A DNA stretch of 64,000 nucleotides from Cuscuta epithymum (Eukaryota > Streptophyta > Magnoliopsida > Solanales > Convolvulaceae), in assembly GCA_945859915.1 (NCBI GenBank), contig CAMAPF010000265.1, forward strand, positions 247,804 through 311,803, read 5' to 3'. Shown piece by piece: positions 11,957 to 24,390 of this stretch (position 1 is its first letter; each line of letters opens with the position of its first letter). The translations under genes and the position numbers were made by a program. The notes under the pieces were generated by a model. The model made no database searches and was not told the DNA's origin. It saw nothing but the letters and a program-made list of their open reading frames with translations.

Positions 11957-13500
11957 GCTCTGATACCAAATTTGTAACGCCCCTCTCAGCGTTAAAGGAA
12001 ACGTTACACTAGCATACTAATTTTAAAATAAACTTCAATATAACGGCCGTCTATTTAAGAAAATAACCCTGATAAAATCTCAAAGATAACTAAAACAACT
12101 TCAAATAAAAACTTAATAAAAATATAGTTATCACCGGCAAATGTGATAACCACCTGGATCCAGAAATTTATTGAAACATCAAATCTTCAAATAAAATAAA
12201 ATAATAATAATCTCTTTATTATAACACTAAATTTCTGAAATAAAATGATATCTATCTAAAAGCCGCCAAGGTCGTTCCCGTTAACTCATCTTGGCACGTG
12301 TTCCACTCTCTCATCATCTTCCTAGGCCTCGGCCTTACCCTTAGTATCTGTACACGCGAAGAAAGAAAACTGATAAGTTTTACGCTTAGTAAGTCACTAT
12401 GGATCCACAAAAATATCTAGAAGTCTATGCCAATTTATCAATAGATAAATTTAGGCTATAAGCATGCACTGAACATATAACTAACATGTAACTTCTCAAA
12501 TACAATCTGAGGGAGATCTCAAAACAAGAATATTTTCTAAAATAATTTCTCAGTACTGCTAGAGACTAGAGAGATCTCAAAATTTCTTTCTCAAAACATC
12601 TCTGTAAAACTTTCTGAAAGAGATCTCAAAAACAACTTTCTGTAAAACTTTCTGAAAGAGATCTCAAAAACAACTTTCTGTAAAAGTTTCTGAAAGAGAT
12701 CTCATTAAACTTTCTGTAATACTCTTTGTGGCTGATTTTACTCTGTGGGCCCGTGATATGTACTTAAAGGCGCCAATCCGACAGCTTAGGGGAGCGACCC
12801 ACTAAACATATTGGACTCTCTGAAACTCTGATAACTCTGTAACTCTGTGGGAACTTGTTCCCGAGTACATATCATTTAATCTTTCACTTTAAATATTAGT
12901 TCTTTTTTTTAATGGCGTTTGGATAAAACAACATCAAATCTGAAAATAAAAGTACTGACAAAATCTTGACTATGCCAGACAAAACACAAGTCAACATAAC
13001 TCAATACAGCAAATAAAATAACTCAGCAAATAACTCACCAAGTTCACATAATAGCAAATAGACTAAAATCATCTATTAAAAATCAACTAGACTTCTTTAT
13101 TTTATTTAGTTGAACAAACATGTACAGGTGATAGTGAACTTACCTGTTAACGGTTGAACTCAAAATACTCAAATAAGTGTGGCACCTTGATAACGTCTTC
13201 CGATAAGCGCTTCTCTTAAATCTTTAATTAAATGAATAAATTGCAAATTAGAAATTTCCCTATTTTAATCGTTATCCTAAATAATAAGTCCTCTCGTTTG
13301 GAACTACACGTAGGAGAAAATATGAATTTCTCCCGGAGTTTTGCTTTAAACATTTTGAAGCTAAAACCTTTAGTGATAGAACCTTACTATTCGTAGAATT
13401 AAAACTTTCCAGGAATGAAGCTGTTGGCTGGGAACTAAGCGCAAGAACAGATAGAGAAAAATACAAATCTCAGACTGAATTGCTGCTCTAATCTTGCTTT
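11957..13500 (-). mobile_element. LTR-retrotransposon 5' boundary: PBS plus LTR
   Basis: At 11957-11968 the minus strand reads TGGTATCAGAGC, a primer-binding site. After four bases the plus strand continues TGTAACGCCC from 11973, the end type seen in many plant gypsy LTRs. The LTR therefore extends rightward from 11973 with the element body to the left. The outer edge is not clear and 13500 is a guess. An inverted pair, GATATGTACT (about 12756) and AGTACATATC (about 12876), encloses about 110 bases. No gag or pol was recognised on the internal side. Confidence 0.5.
12590..12703. repeat. 38-bp tandem repeat, three copies
   Basis: The motif GAAAGAGATCTC recurs at 12616, 12654 and 12692, an exact 38-bp period, joined by AACTTTCTGTAAAACTTTCT-like spacers. 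It lies inside the LTR that starts at 11973 and is probably a U3 repeat. Confidence 0.85.
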
Positions 13501-13792
13501 TCTTCTGGAACATAAAACCTTGAGTTAATAGGTGTTCTCTAAATGAATATTTCCTTACGTCAGAAAGCCATTGCCCATCAATTAAGACAAAACTTCATGC
13601 TATGAACAAATCTAAACTGATCAATATGAAACTCACTCAAGCTGGGCATATAAAATTCTATTAACAAAACATAAGAAAAGAATTTATCGCCTATCTAACC
13701 ATCTGGAATCAAAGTGACTAATAAAATACGAACAATTGGATTGAAAATAGGAATTTCTTCTGCACTCCTAAATTTATAGATTTGAAAGCATG

Positions 13793-14588
13793 AGGTTTGA
13801 CAAAATAAAAAAAAATGTAGGATACCGATACGGGACCATATTTATAAATATTAATGGTTATGAAGGTGTATTTATAAATATTAAAAGTTACAGGGGTATA
13901 TTTATAAATATTAAAAATACAATTATTTTTTTTGAAAAAAAAAATAGACATATATTTTCCTCTGACGTCTACTCATTCATGGCATTGAAGCATTTTACAT
14001 TTTCAAGATACTTAGAAATAAGTTCATATTTTATCTCATATACCCTAGTGCTCCTCCAAATATAATCATATCACTAAGTCATTAATTTAAAATGAGATAA
14101 GTCAAACAACTACAATTTTGAAATTAAAAGTGTAAGTACTCAAATTTCTAGAAAATGAAGATAGAAAACAATATTTTAAAAGTTCTAATACATATTGTTG
14201 TTGGAGCTATTAATTTCTAGGGATAATTAAAATTAGGGATAGGAGGATGAGTGAATTAGGAATATGCCTATTAGTTGTGTTCCACATAAAAGCAAGAGAA
14301 AATTATCTTTAGTTTTTCATTTTTTAAGAATTCTATTACGGAGTATGTAAATTTTGAGTGTTTTTTTAAAAAGTTTTTTTTGGGAACATTTAAAAAAAAG
14401 GTTGATACAGGTATCTGTCAGGATACGAGTATCCGAAATTTTAAAATAATTACCAAAAGAATTGGAAACTTTTAAAAATTGCAGATACAACCCGGGAACG
14501 TATGATACGGGTATCCTAAGGTATCGGATACGAGAACGTTTCCGATATGCCGATACGGCACCCTAGGGGAAGTATCCGTGTTTCATAG
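13793..14588. mobile_element. hAT element of the CTATG family, left end missing
   Basis: It shares the ATACGG-rich ends and the ATTTATAAATATT core with the elements at 57042-57689 and 57731-59205. The right end reads TATCCGTGTTTCATAG, matching their terminal repeat (CTATG...GATAC inverted). The first 60 or so bases of the left end are absent. It breaks the PPR pseudogene that resumes at 14589. Confidence 0.75.
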
Positions 14589-15170
14589 CCTCTAATGCAT
14601 CATCAAAGCTTCCATTTTGAGCATATCCCACAACCATTGAGTTCCAAGAAACAACATCCCTTGGAGGCATTTCATCAAGAACTCGCCTATTCTCAGCCAA
14701 AAACCCACACTTCCCATACATGACCACAAAACAGTTCCCTGTATATAAATTTGAATCAAGGCCATTCTTTACAATTGGGCCGTGAAGTTGCACCCTAACA
14801 ACACATTCTCAGAGACTGAACACGCTTTGAGAATGCACGGAATGGTATAACAGTCAAGCCAAATAGTATCCGCGGACATGCTTTTTGAAAAGAAAAATAC
14901 CATCTTGATGAAACCGGTTGTTGGCACAGCTTCTGATCATCACATTGTAAACCCACGACAATTTTTAATGGGAATTTTGTCAAATAGATACCGTGCGGAT
15001 GCGGTATTAGTATGGCCACAACAAGCTGCAGTTGCTGGCATCAATTTGGATGGACGTGTTTGGGCATAGGGTTGGGGCAAAGATGATTCTGGAACGAATT
15101 TGGCCTAGTGTCTTGATATATGGGATATCGTCTAAGATTAGACTGTAAAGATATTCAGAGTGTGGGCGTT
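14589..15170 (-). pseudogene. PPR protein fragment (PLS class)
   Basis: The minus strand encodes PPR repeats in pieces. From the N-terminal side: ILDDIPYIKTLGQIRSRII (about 15130), then KLMPATAACCGH and ASARYLFDKIPIKN (about 14970-15050), then CYTIPCILKACSVSENVLLG (about 14800-14850), then QLHGPIVKNGLDSNLYTGNC, MYGKCG and DEMPPRDVVSWNSMVVGYAQ (14600-14790). The order and wording match the start of organelle PPR proteins like Arabidopsis At3g49142. At least two frameshifts and two stops separate the pieces, and the protein ends at DDALEAM where the hAT element begins. PPR proteins bind organelle RNA; this copy is non-functional. Confidence 0.8.
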
Positions 15171-15689
15171 TGGTTGGAGGGTAGGAAGTCGAGTTCGTGT
15201 CATTCGATTCGATGTTGTAAAAACAGAGGGAAGGGGAAGTGAGGAGACGAGGGATAAGTGTGGATCAGAGATCACTGCAGGGAAAGAGATCAGTCTAGAC
15301 CCCGAAAAACGCGATGATTAAAAGCAAGCACCAGAATGTAAATAAAAGTAACAAGAAACAAAGAACTTTAGAACCATATAAGAGAAAATCCTGAAACTCT
15401 CCCAAGTACGAATGATGACTTGCCACCTTGTCCCTAGACCTGCACAAAAGCGGGCTCGGGCCGGGCTCGGGCCGGGCTTTTCATAAGTTTTCTGCCCATC
15501 GTGTGTGGGCGGGCCCGGCCCGGCCCGCAAAAACGGGCCTAACCCCATGTCCATACCCGCCCGTAAGAGCGGGCCGGGTAGTCCACCGGGCCGCCGGGCC
15601 CGGGAAGACTTTAAATTTTTCAAAATTATATAATTTATTTAATACTTTATTAATAATATTACAACATTTTAAAAAATGCTAATACGCTT
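15171..15689. other. Unassigned spacer with GC-rich GGGCCGGGC patch
   Basis: Most of the stretch has no recognisable content. Bases 15440-15603 are packed with GGGCCGGGC and CCCGGCCCG strings and start next to TAGACCTGCACA (15435). Such patches form the ends of several plant hAT-type MITEs, and similar ones occur at 21.03-21.47 kb. No matching opposite end or target duplication was found. The frames here are composition effects. Confidence 0.5.
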
Positions 15690-18142
15690 ATGTCTTACGT
15701 AGTGCATGATTGAATATTGTATTGTTCAAACTCGTATATTAGTGTTGGGTTTTGCAAATGCTTATTTGGGCCTTATTAATGAACATAAGAGCTCAACATT
15801 ACCTAAATGATGTTACGCAACCTTTTCAGACAAGTTGAGGAAGGTCGGGCGGCCCAAACATTATTTTGAGCCCAACCTGCTAAAAAAAGCAAGTATTCGA
15901 GAATGGCGTCCTAGGCCCACTCGGGGGTGACCCACACAGACACTAGTCCAATAATATGAATGACAAATGCTAAAATAAGTGATAGAATGATTAGAGAAGA
16001 ATACAAATGCCTATGATTCCATCTTTGACATTATTGAGCTAAATAATGGGAGTAAGATTATTCCTTCTATAATATTCATCATGTAAATTATTGGGATGAT
16101 CCTACATATATTGGGGATCAATAATATGATGTATGAAGTTGACTTGGCCTACATAAATTATAATGAGTACAAAAAGACATCTCATGACAAAGATAAAACA
16201 ATAGGGTCCATCTTTTCATGTTAGGAGTATTGGTAGGCATTTTGGACCCCAAATTGAATGGGATCATTTGGGAACCCTCCCACATGACCTTGGTACCTGA
16301 AAGACAAAGAAAAATGGATGAGACAACTATGTGGGGTGGACATTTTGACTTAAGAGCTACAACATTACAAAAAGGAAATAAAAGAGGAGGTCCACACCAT
16401 GTTTGATTGCAATCAAACACCCTACCCTTTCTTTTTGTGAACCACATGCTTAGATATGATTTTGAGAGCTCCTAAAAACCTCCCCCTCACCCCCCATTCG
16501 AACTGAAAGAGATAAGTAAGAAGGGAGAGCCTCACACTCAAAAGAGAGAGAGATAATGGAGCTGGCCGCAGGGATAATCTCCAGTTCGTGGAGCTCACTG
16601 TTTGGTTCGTATCTTGAGAAAAAACTCATCCAAAAAGGGCGTGTGAGGTGTCCACTGAAAGCTCTCAAGAATAGGAATCCATAGACGTGCGGTTTGAAGA
16701 AAACGGAGAAGTTTAAGGCCTCCAAATCATCCGAACAAAACACAACCTTGCAGAATACGTTTTTGTATTCAAAGTAAGTTTGAATCCAAAACCTTCCTCT
16801 CTATTGTCTAAATCATATAAATGATTGAAGAACTATTATACACTGGTTGAAGTGTATAAAATGTTATTATAGAGAGACTTTAATTGTTGGAAAGGTTAGA
16901 TACTAACCTAGACAAAACCTTGAAAGGTTAGAGAACGAATTCGCCGGAAAACACCCTTTCTAGGGACTGTTTTCGTGTCTTCGGTTAGGAGTTGAGCTAG
17001 CACCTTGAGGAGGCTGTCTAACACTCATTCATAAACAAGGAATCAATTCTCAAACTCCCTTGGCCGAAGCTTGAGCATTTGGGTTGAGAAGGAATAATTT
17101 AAAGCTCACTTAAGGTGAGGATGACCGACTATATTGCTTATAATCTTTGGGTTAATTTCATGAGATTTCCTAAATGAATACAAAGTGTGATTTGCATGGA
17201 TTATTAATGATTAATAATGCCTAAATGAAATTACTATTGATTATAAGTATAGTTTGCATAATATACAAATTTGTGAATAAATTGTGTATGTTTATATGTT
17301 ATGAATATGATGGCATGATAGTTGTATCAACCATGAATCCCAATTGTGATAAGTATGCTTTTATTTCATGAGGAGAAGCCATGAAAGTATAAAAGTGATA
17401 TTTTGATATTAAGGCCAAATTACGCATGAATGAAGAATTATATTGAAATGAGTAAATAACTAGTATTTAAATATTAGTTGGAATGGTAGTTGAATAATGG
17501 ATGAATGGATCCTAAGAAATTGAATTGTAAAGAATCGGTGATTATTGAGCTGGGCTCTAGACCGATGTAGATAACGGTGATTATTGAGCTGGGCTCTAGA
17601 TCGTAGTAGTTATCGGTGATTATTGAGCTGGGCTCTAGACCGATGTAGATGACGGTGATTATTGAGCTGAGCTCTAGACCGTAGTAGATAACGGTGATTA
17701 TGAGATGGGCTCTAGACCGTGGTAAATAACGATGAATTGACACTAAACGAACGAAGTTAACTATAATATGATAACACCATAGTTTGAGGGTCTTGGAAAT
17801 TGAAACATTGATTATACTTAGTATAGTTGTCATTGTACTTGTCAAATGCTTCCAAGTACTGACCTCCCCTTCACGGGGGAGGCCACCTCACAGTTTCAGG
17901 TAGGAGTTGAGCTTGCTACCAGTGCCCGTTACCGGGAGAATCAAGGAAGGAAGACGTCGTTCGTGTTTCCTCCGCTTCCGTTTTAAAACATTTAAATTAA
18001 TGCTCATGGATATTATTTTCTGAATAACTATTTGAGGGCTTGTACGCCCATGTTTGCCAAGTGTGGCTTGAACACTTGTAATATTGTTTCCGTTGCTTTA
18101 AATAAATATTTTACATTATGTTTGTTTATGGATGAACTATGT
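15690..18142 (+). mobile_element. LTR fragment, same family as the solo LTR at 21.8 kb
   Basis: This stretch is the reverse complement counterpart of 21787-24390: matching blocks include the GATTGAATATTGTATTGTTC stretch near 15709, the block around 16070-16300 and the block around 16900-17030. Both ends are lost. The left end misses the outer tens of bases, and the right end stops about 115 bases short, where gypsy RT sequence begins at about 18143. The plus orientation is inferred by analogy with the TGTAACGCCC end beside the primer-binding site at 11957. Confidence 0.75.
17535..17735. repeat. 39-bp tandem repeat, five copies
   Basis: The motif TTATTGAGCTGGGCTCTAGA recurs at 17542 (after an extra A), 17581, 17620, 17659 and in altered form at 17698, a 39-bp period. 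It lies inside the LTR fragment. The related LTR at 21.8 kb carries a looser array built on CTAGAGCTCGGCTCTA (about 22420-22610). Confidence 0.85.
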
Positions 18143-20346
18143 GTGACAAACAGAGGAATCGAACCAAACCCAGAAAAGATAAAAGCCATCCTCGACATGG
18201 AACCCCTAGAATTGTCAAAGAAGTCCAGATCTTGACTGGAAGGTTAGTAGCCCTGGGAAGATTCTTATCCAGGTCGGCAGAACGATCCTTGCCCTTCTTC
18301 CAGATTCTCAAGAAAAGCAATGGATTCCAATGGACACCAGAATGCCAAACAGCCTTCGAAGACCTAAAAAAATACTTACAGTCAGATCTACTGCTAAGTA
18401 AGCCAGAGCCCGGCGAGACCCTCACCCTTTATCTAGGGGTAACACAAGGCGCCGTCAGTTCCGTGTTGGTACGTGAAGAAGGAACAGTGCAGAGGCCAGT
18501 TTATTACATCACCAAAGTCCTCCACGGAGCTGAGCTCAGATATCCAGCCCTGGAGAAAACCGCGCTCGCAGTATACACGGCGGCCAAGAAGTTGGCAAAC
18601 TACTTCCAAGCCCATCCAATTCTGGTGCTGTCAGACCTGGGAGTAGGTACCTTGTTCAGAAGGGCAAAAACAGCAAGAATCGTAAAATGGTCCCTGCTAA
18701 TCAGCCAGTATCAAGTAAGTTTCCAACCCAGGTCATCAATCAAGGGACAAGCCTTGGCAGACTTCTTAGTCGAATGTACTGCACGAGATTTGGTTGAAGA
18801 AAAAAGACATGAAGAAGAGGATTGGTGGACCCTTATGACTGATGGATCATCGTCAGAATCCAAAGGTTGCGGAGGAGGGGTGGTCCTTATCACCCCCGAA
18901 GGCTTCAAAACTTACAATGCCCTTAGATATAAATTTAAACTTTCCAACAATGAAGCCGAATACGAGGCCCTGCTATCAGGCCTCAAAATAGCGGTTTATT
19001 TCAAAGCAAAAAGGCTAATGGTCAAAAGCAATTCTATGTTGGTCATCAAACAACTTCGAGGGGAATACGAAGCCAAGGAAGAACGCATGAAAAAGTACAG
19101 GGAAGCGGCCTTGGAACTCATCAAGCAGTTTGAGGAATCAGACCTGATGTGTGTCCCGCGGGCCCAAAATAGCGAGGCTGATATCCTATCAAAGCTAACG
19201 GAGGGTGCACCAGAACATCTTATGCGCATAGCTCAAATACAGGAGCTAGACCGACCTAGCATAGAGGCCACCAAGGACCTTGAAATTTTCTCAGCCGAGC
19301 AGAAACTGAAATCCTGGGTTGAAGAATTGATAGAATACAAGGAGGATGGAACGTTACCTTCCAACGAAGGAAAGACGAAACTAATCAGAAGATGGGCTCC
19401 AAACTGTGTCATTGAGAATGGCAAGCTATACAAAAGAAGTTACAATGGTGTGCTGCTTAAATGTCTAAGGCAAGAACAAGCACAACAAGTGATCAAAGAA
19501 CTGCATGAAGGCACTTGCTCATCCCATCAAGGGGCGTTCACTCTGAGTAGGAAGGCCTTGTTGCAGGGGTATTTCTGTCCTATGATGATAAGGGATTGCG
19601 TGGATTTTGCTCGAAGGTGTGAGGTCTGTCAGAAGTTTTTAACAAATCCAGGCAGACCCGCCACCCTGTACCAACTGATCAGCACAGCGATTCCATTCTC
19701 AAGGTGGGGAATAGACCTTGTAGGACCCTTTCCTCCGGGCTCGGGAGGTCGGAAGTTTGTGAAATGGATTGAAGCCGAACCAATGGCGACAATCACCGTG
19801 GAACAATGCAAAAGGTTCGTGTGGAGGAACATATTTTGCCGGTTTGGTATTCCCATGCAAGTTATAACCGATAATGGAAAGCAGTTTGACTCTGAGCAGT
19901 TCAAAGAGTTCTGTAAACAATGGTGAGTTGAGGACAGCAGGGCATCTGTCGCCTACCCCCAATGTAACGGGCAGGTGGAGAATGCTAACAGGACCATTGT
20001 TAATGGTCTCAAAAGAAAGCTGGAATCCATGGGAACAATTTGGGTAAACGAACTCAACAACGTACTTTGGGCATACCGAACTACCCCAAGAAAGGCTACT
20101 GGTGAGACTCCCTTTGCCCTAACCTATGGCTTTGAAGCCCGAGCGCCATTGGAAACTTTAGTCCCAAGTAAAAGGGTTGAGGATTATGATCCCCAGAACA
20201 ATGAGGACATGCTCAGGGCAGAATTGCACTTGATCGAAGAAAGAAGGGATAACGCGTACATCAAAGCTGAAAACTATAGGAGGCAAGTCAAAGAATACCA
20301 TGATGCAAAGGTCAGACCTAGACTATTTCGAATTGGGAGCACTTGA
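18143..20346 (+). pseudogene. Ty3/gypsy pol (Tat-type), RT end to integrase
   Basis: The reading starts inside RT (VTNRGIEPNPEKIKAILDM), shifts frame near 18215, and continues through a retroviral RNase H and tether region (YLGVTQGAVSSVLV). A second, archaeal-type RNase H follows (LMTDGSSSESKGCGGGVVLI, NNEAEYEALLSGL), the hallmark of the Tat lineage. The third acidic position reads S-N-S where S-D-S is usual. Integrase has H-x6-H (HEGTCSSH) and CEVC, then GIDLVGPFPP and VITDNGKQF. A TGA stop at 19924 precedes the GQVENANRTI motif. About nine residues are missing before KWIEAEP. The frame ends at 20346, soon after the integrase core. Gag, protease and most of RT are absent. Confidence 0.9.
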
Positions 20347-20866
20347 TGAAATTCTACCATAGGTTTGTAATCTCGAATTTGAAGAATTACTCAATAAAGT
20401 TTGTTTTCATCACCCGAAGTCCTTGTAAAATTGCGAAGGTTTATTAACCGCAAAAAAAGGTTATCACGCTTAGAGGCTATCACGCCTAAAGGCTATCACG
20501 CCTAATTTTGGTACTCGCAGAAAAGCCGAAGTCTAAATTCCTCCTCCAAGTTCCGCAGCTCAAACAACATAGTCTTACTAAAAGACAAGAGCAGGGACGC
20601 AAGATCTTTTTCAAGATCAGACAGCCTTACAAATAGAAATCAAATTTCCTCAAACAGGAAAAGAAGGCCTTTTTCAAGGCCAAGACTGATTTACAACAGG
20701 CTAAGGATGAATTTAAGGAATGGACTTCGCACCGGAGGGGCTATCATGCCTCGCCAATTCAAGTGGTTCGTCTTAAGGCTCAAATAACCTTAGATGAAAA
20801 ACTCACCCTATTACGGTTCAGAAAGTAAGAACTTAGGGTTATAATTGGTAAAGCTCTCCAAAAACC
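20347..20866 (+). other. 3' noncoding tail of the gypsy element
   Basis: The sequence after integrase is noncoding. GGCTATCACGCC-type strings occur near 20458-20505, with another near 20740. Such short repeats are seen downstream of pol in Tat-type elements. No 3' LTR is recognisable before the Harbinger MITE starts at 20870. Confidence 0.45.
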
Positions 20867-21579
20867 TTAGGGCTTGTTTACTAACAGAGATATTTTCCTG
20901 TTTTCTACTTCTGTTTTTTGTTCTCCAATTTTCTGTTTTTATTTTTCAGTTTTTCTATCTCCAATTTTCTGTTTCTATTTTTTAGTTTTCCATTTTCAAA
21001 TCTGAAAACATGTTCATCAATTTTTTCACCTAGTGGTGGACTAAACCGGGCCGGTTCGGGCCTCGAGCCTAGGCCCGGCCGGGCCTCGGTTCAGTAATAG
21101 CAGGCCCGAGCCCGAACCGGGGTAGGGCGGTCCCGGGCCGGACTGGACCGGGCCGGTCGGGCCACCCGGTTTAATTTTTTTTCCTTTCTCCCCCCCCCAC
21201 CCCCACCCCCCAAACCGGCCTAAACAGATAGCCCAAGCCCAACAGCCCAAAAAAAATGAAAAAAATTAAAAAAAAAAAAATAGATTTGGCCCGGACCCGG
21301 GCCCGAACCGGCCGGGCCGGGCCGTCAAACCCATGAACCGAGCCCGGAACCGCCCCACCCCCGGGCCTCCGGCCCGAACCGGACCCGGACCCGGAAAACC
21401 GGGCCGGGCCGGGCCCGCACAGTAGCGGGTCGGGCCGGTCCCGGGCCGGGCGGCCCGAACCGAGGCCATGCCTATTTTCACCCAGTTCTCCAATTCCACA
21501 CCCTTGACCCCTACCCTTACCGCGATCTTACACTCTACCCATACTCCCCCACAACCCTTCATACCCACCCATACCTACT

Positions 21580-21786
21580 CGTAGGGGTCGGGGTAGGGAA
21601 GTTATGGGTGGGAGTGGGGTAAGGGGTATGGTCGGGGTGGGGTGGTAAGGTCTAGGGGTAGGGGTGGGGTAGTGGGTAGGGTTTGAGGTAAGGTAGAGGT
21701 AGGGTATGGAGTTAGGATAGGATGGCAGTAGGGTGGGGGCGGGACCAGGGTGGGGCTGAGGTAGGGAAGGGGTAGGGGGTAGGATG
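21580..21786. repeat. G-rich minisatellite, left block
   Basis: Irregular units of GGGGTAGGG and GGGTGGGG type run to the solo LTR. The array resumes at 24391 with the same composition, so the two blocks were one array before the LTR inserted. Confidence 0.85.
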
Positions 21787-24390
21787 TGTCACGCCCCGGA
21801 CCTACCCGGACACGTCAACAACCCGCCGTACAATACGAATAGTCAACCGCAGTCCAACACATTCATATTATACAAGGCGTCATGAATATCATTCACACAT
21901 ATAACATCCATAAACAAACATAATAAGTAATTCATAACGCAGCGGAAAACATTGTTTAAAACAAAAGGCCACACCGGGCTATTCATGAGCACGCAGGCTC
22001 TATAGTAAAATATCCATGAGCAAATTTATTAATGTTTCAAATAGAATGGAGGAAGCACGAACCAAGTCTTCTCTCCGAGGAATCACTCGATCGACGAGCA
22101 CAGGATGCAAGCTCTAGCCTCAACCTGAAATGGTGGTGGGACGCCCCCGAAGGGGTCAGTACTCTATACGGCTATAAAGTACTGGTGTGGCAGGCATCTA
22201 ATAGATATACAACAAGTATTTCAAACACAAGACCCTCAAGTAGGGTGATAGTACATTATGATTGTAACCCTAAGTTACCCCGTTTAAAAATATACTTACT
22301 TTATATAAAAGTCAAGTAGTCGGCCCGTGGGCCCGTTTTCATTTGGAAATCACCATTCCCAACCCCGTGGCTATAAGCCACGACAACTCCTAGAGTCCAA
22401 CCCTAGTACATGACCTTGTATTCTAGAGCTCGGCTCTACTACATCACCATACAATTCATATACCCCGGGTCAATTTCCTTACCTTGCGTTCTAGAGCTCG
22501 GCTCTATTACATCACCACGCAAGTCCTAGAGCTCGGCTCTAGCTATACAATACATAGACTCCAAGTCTACACCTTACATGCATTCTAGAGCTCGGCTCTA
22601 TTACATCACCATGCATTAAGGTCCAATTCTCAAGCAACCCTATGCCTAGAATTGACATATCATTAAACTACTTTGGGTCATCCTTAAAGACTTCCCATAA
22701 CTTAACCTTAGTTCCAAACTAAGTTATTATATACACTTGAACTATATTCAAGTACCTTTCATACAATCCAATCCCTAGGATCAATTTAATCAACAAGTTC
22801 CAATAATCACTAACTAGTATTTCAATACTATTAAGATTATTGTTATCATACCATTATCCTCATTATTTGTAATTCTCTACATATTTATAATTATGTAGCA
22901 GCAACTTAAGTATTCAATCTCAATACACAAATATTCATTTATGTATCCACATAATTCATACATGAGCAAAATGCCCATTTTCACAAAATAGTTCATTTAT
23001 ACTCATTTAATCTCATATTATTCATACCTTCTCAAATCATTTCAAATTTCATTCCTTGGCAACTATATCAATATTTCATCAATATATAATCATCATAATC
23101 CATGAAAAATCATGATTTAAGCATTTAGGTAATCTCATGCTTAACCTACAAGTTGTAAGCAATTAGATGTCAATCCTCACCTCAATTGAGCTTTAAACTT
23201 TCCCTTCTTGGTCCAATGGTCAAAGCTTTGGTCAAGGTGGATTTGGAACTGATTCCTTGCTCAAATATGAGTGTTAAACAGCCTCCTCAAAGTGCTAGTT
23301 CAACCCTTAATCGTTGATACGAAAACAGCCCCTAGAACGGGTGTTTCCCGGTCAACTCGTTTCCTAGTTTTTCCAAGATTTGTTCTAGGTTAGTATCTAA
23401 CCTTTACATCAATAAAATAACTTTATAAGGACATATTATACACTTGGATTAGTGTATGATAGTCCCACCAATCGTTCATATCATTTGGAAAATGAAAAGT
23501 AAAGTTTTGGGGCTAAAACTCACTTTTAGAAGATCAAATCCTCTCCTGCGAGGTTGTGTTTTGCTCGGACGATTTGGAAGCCTTCCACAACTCCGATTCC
23601 TGCAAACCAGACCTTCACGGATTCCTCGTCTTGAGAGCTTTCTGTGGGTATCTCACACGCCTTAATTGAATTTGTAAAACTCGAGATATCGACCAAACAG
23701 TCTCAGCACTCCCACAGCTCGAGTTCACAGACCACTGCTCGTTCCAGATCGATTTTTGGATGATTTCTCTCTCTACTCGAACAAAGGCCACTCAATTATG
23801 AAACTACACTTCAAAGGCTATCCAAGGACACCTTATACACCTCATTTGGACGAGTACAACTCTCAAAATGAAGGGAGACAAAACACACCCATGATTTGTG
23901 CGGAAATAGACAAGGTGGGTCTCAAGGTTGATTCCAATCAAGTCTTGTGCAGCCCTCCTCCAGCTTGTGCGGCCAAGGTAAGTCTCCTCACTTATTTTTC
24001 TTGTTTTGCAGGTACTATAATCATGTGGAGTGGTTCCCAATTGATCCCAATTAATTTGGGGTCCAAATTATCTACCAATACTTCCAAAAATGGGGGAAAT
24101 GGGTCCTATTGTTTTATCTTTGTCAAAAGATGTCTTTTTGCACTCATCCTAATTTATTTAGAACAAGTCAACTTCCTAAATCACATTATTGATCTCCAAT
24201 ATGTGTAGGATCATCCCAATAATTTACATGATGAAAATTATAAAAGAATACGGGTTTGAACAATACAATATTCAATCGCGTACTTCGTAAAATATTAATC
24301 GTTTCTTCCATTGCTTTGAAATCGGAAATTCAATACATAAACTTTGAATTTTAAATCAAATTTTCAAGGACCTTCGGGAGCGGTGTCACA
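21787..24390 (-). mobile_element. Solo LTR (2604 bp) with 5-bp target duplication
   Basis: The LTR starts TGTCACGCCC and ends GGTGTCACA, with TGT...ACA inverted ends. It is flanked on both sides by GGATG (21782-21786 and 24391-24395), a 5-bp duplication as made by LTR-element integrase. No internal sequence is present, so it arose by recombination between two LTRs. A related, opposite-facing fragment lies at 15690-18142. Repeats of CTAGAGCTCGGCTCTA occur near 22420-22610. Frames inside (for example 22032-22319 and 23756-24208) have no known motif and I treat them as chance. The strand is inferred. Confidence 0.9.

Noticed and set aside
11973..13500. Assigning the 11.97-kb LTR to the Angela-like element
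   Set aside because: Its end reads TGTAACGCCC, not TGTTGGGATT, so it belongs to a different family.
15435..15603. A complete GC-rich hAT MITE at 15.4 kb
   Set aside because: Only the GC-rich patch and a possible left end are visible; no inverted partner or 8-bp duplication was found.
22032..22319. Frame of 95 codons starting MFQIEWRKHEPSLLSEESLD
   Set aside because: It lies inside the solo LTR, and the matching part of the related LTR copy does not keep an equivalent frame.
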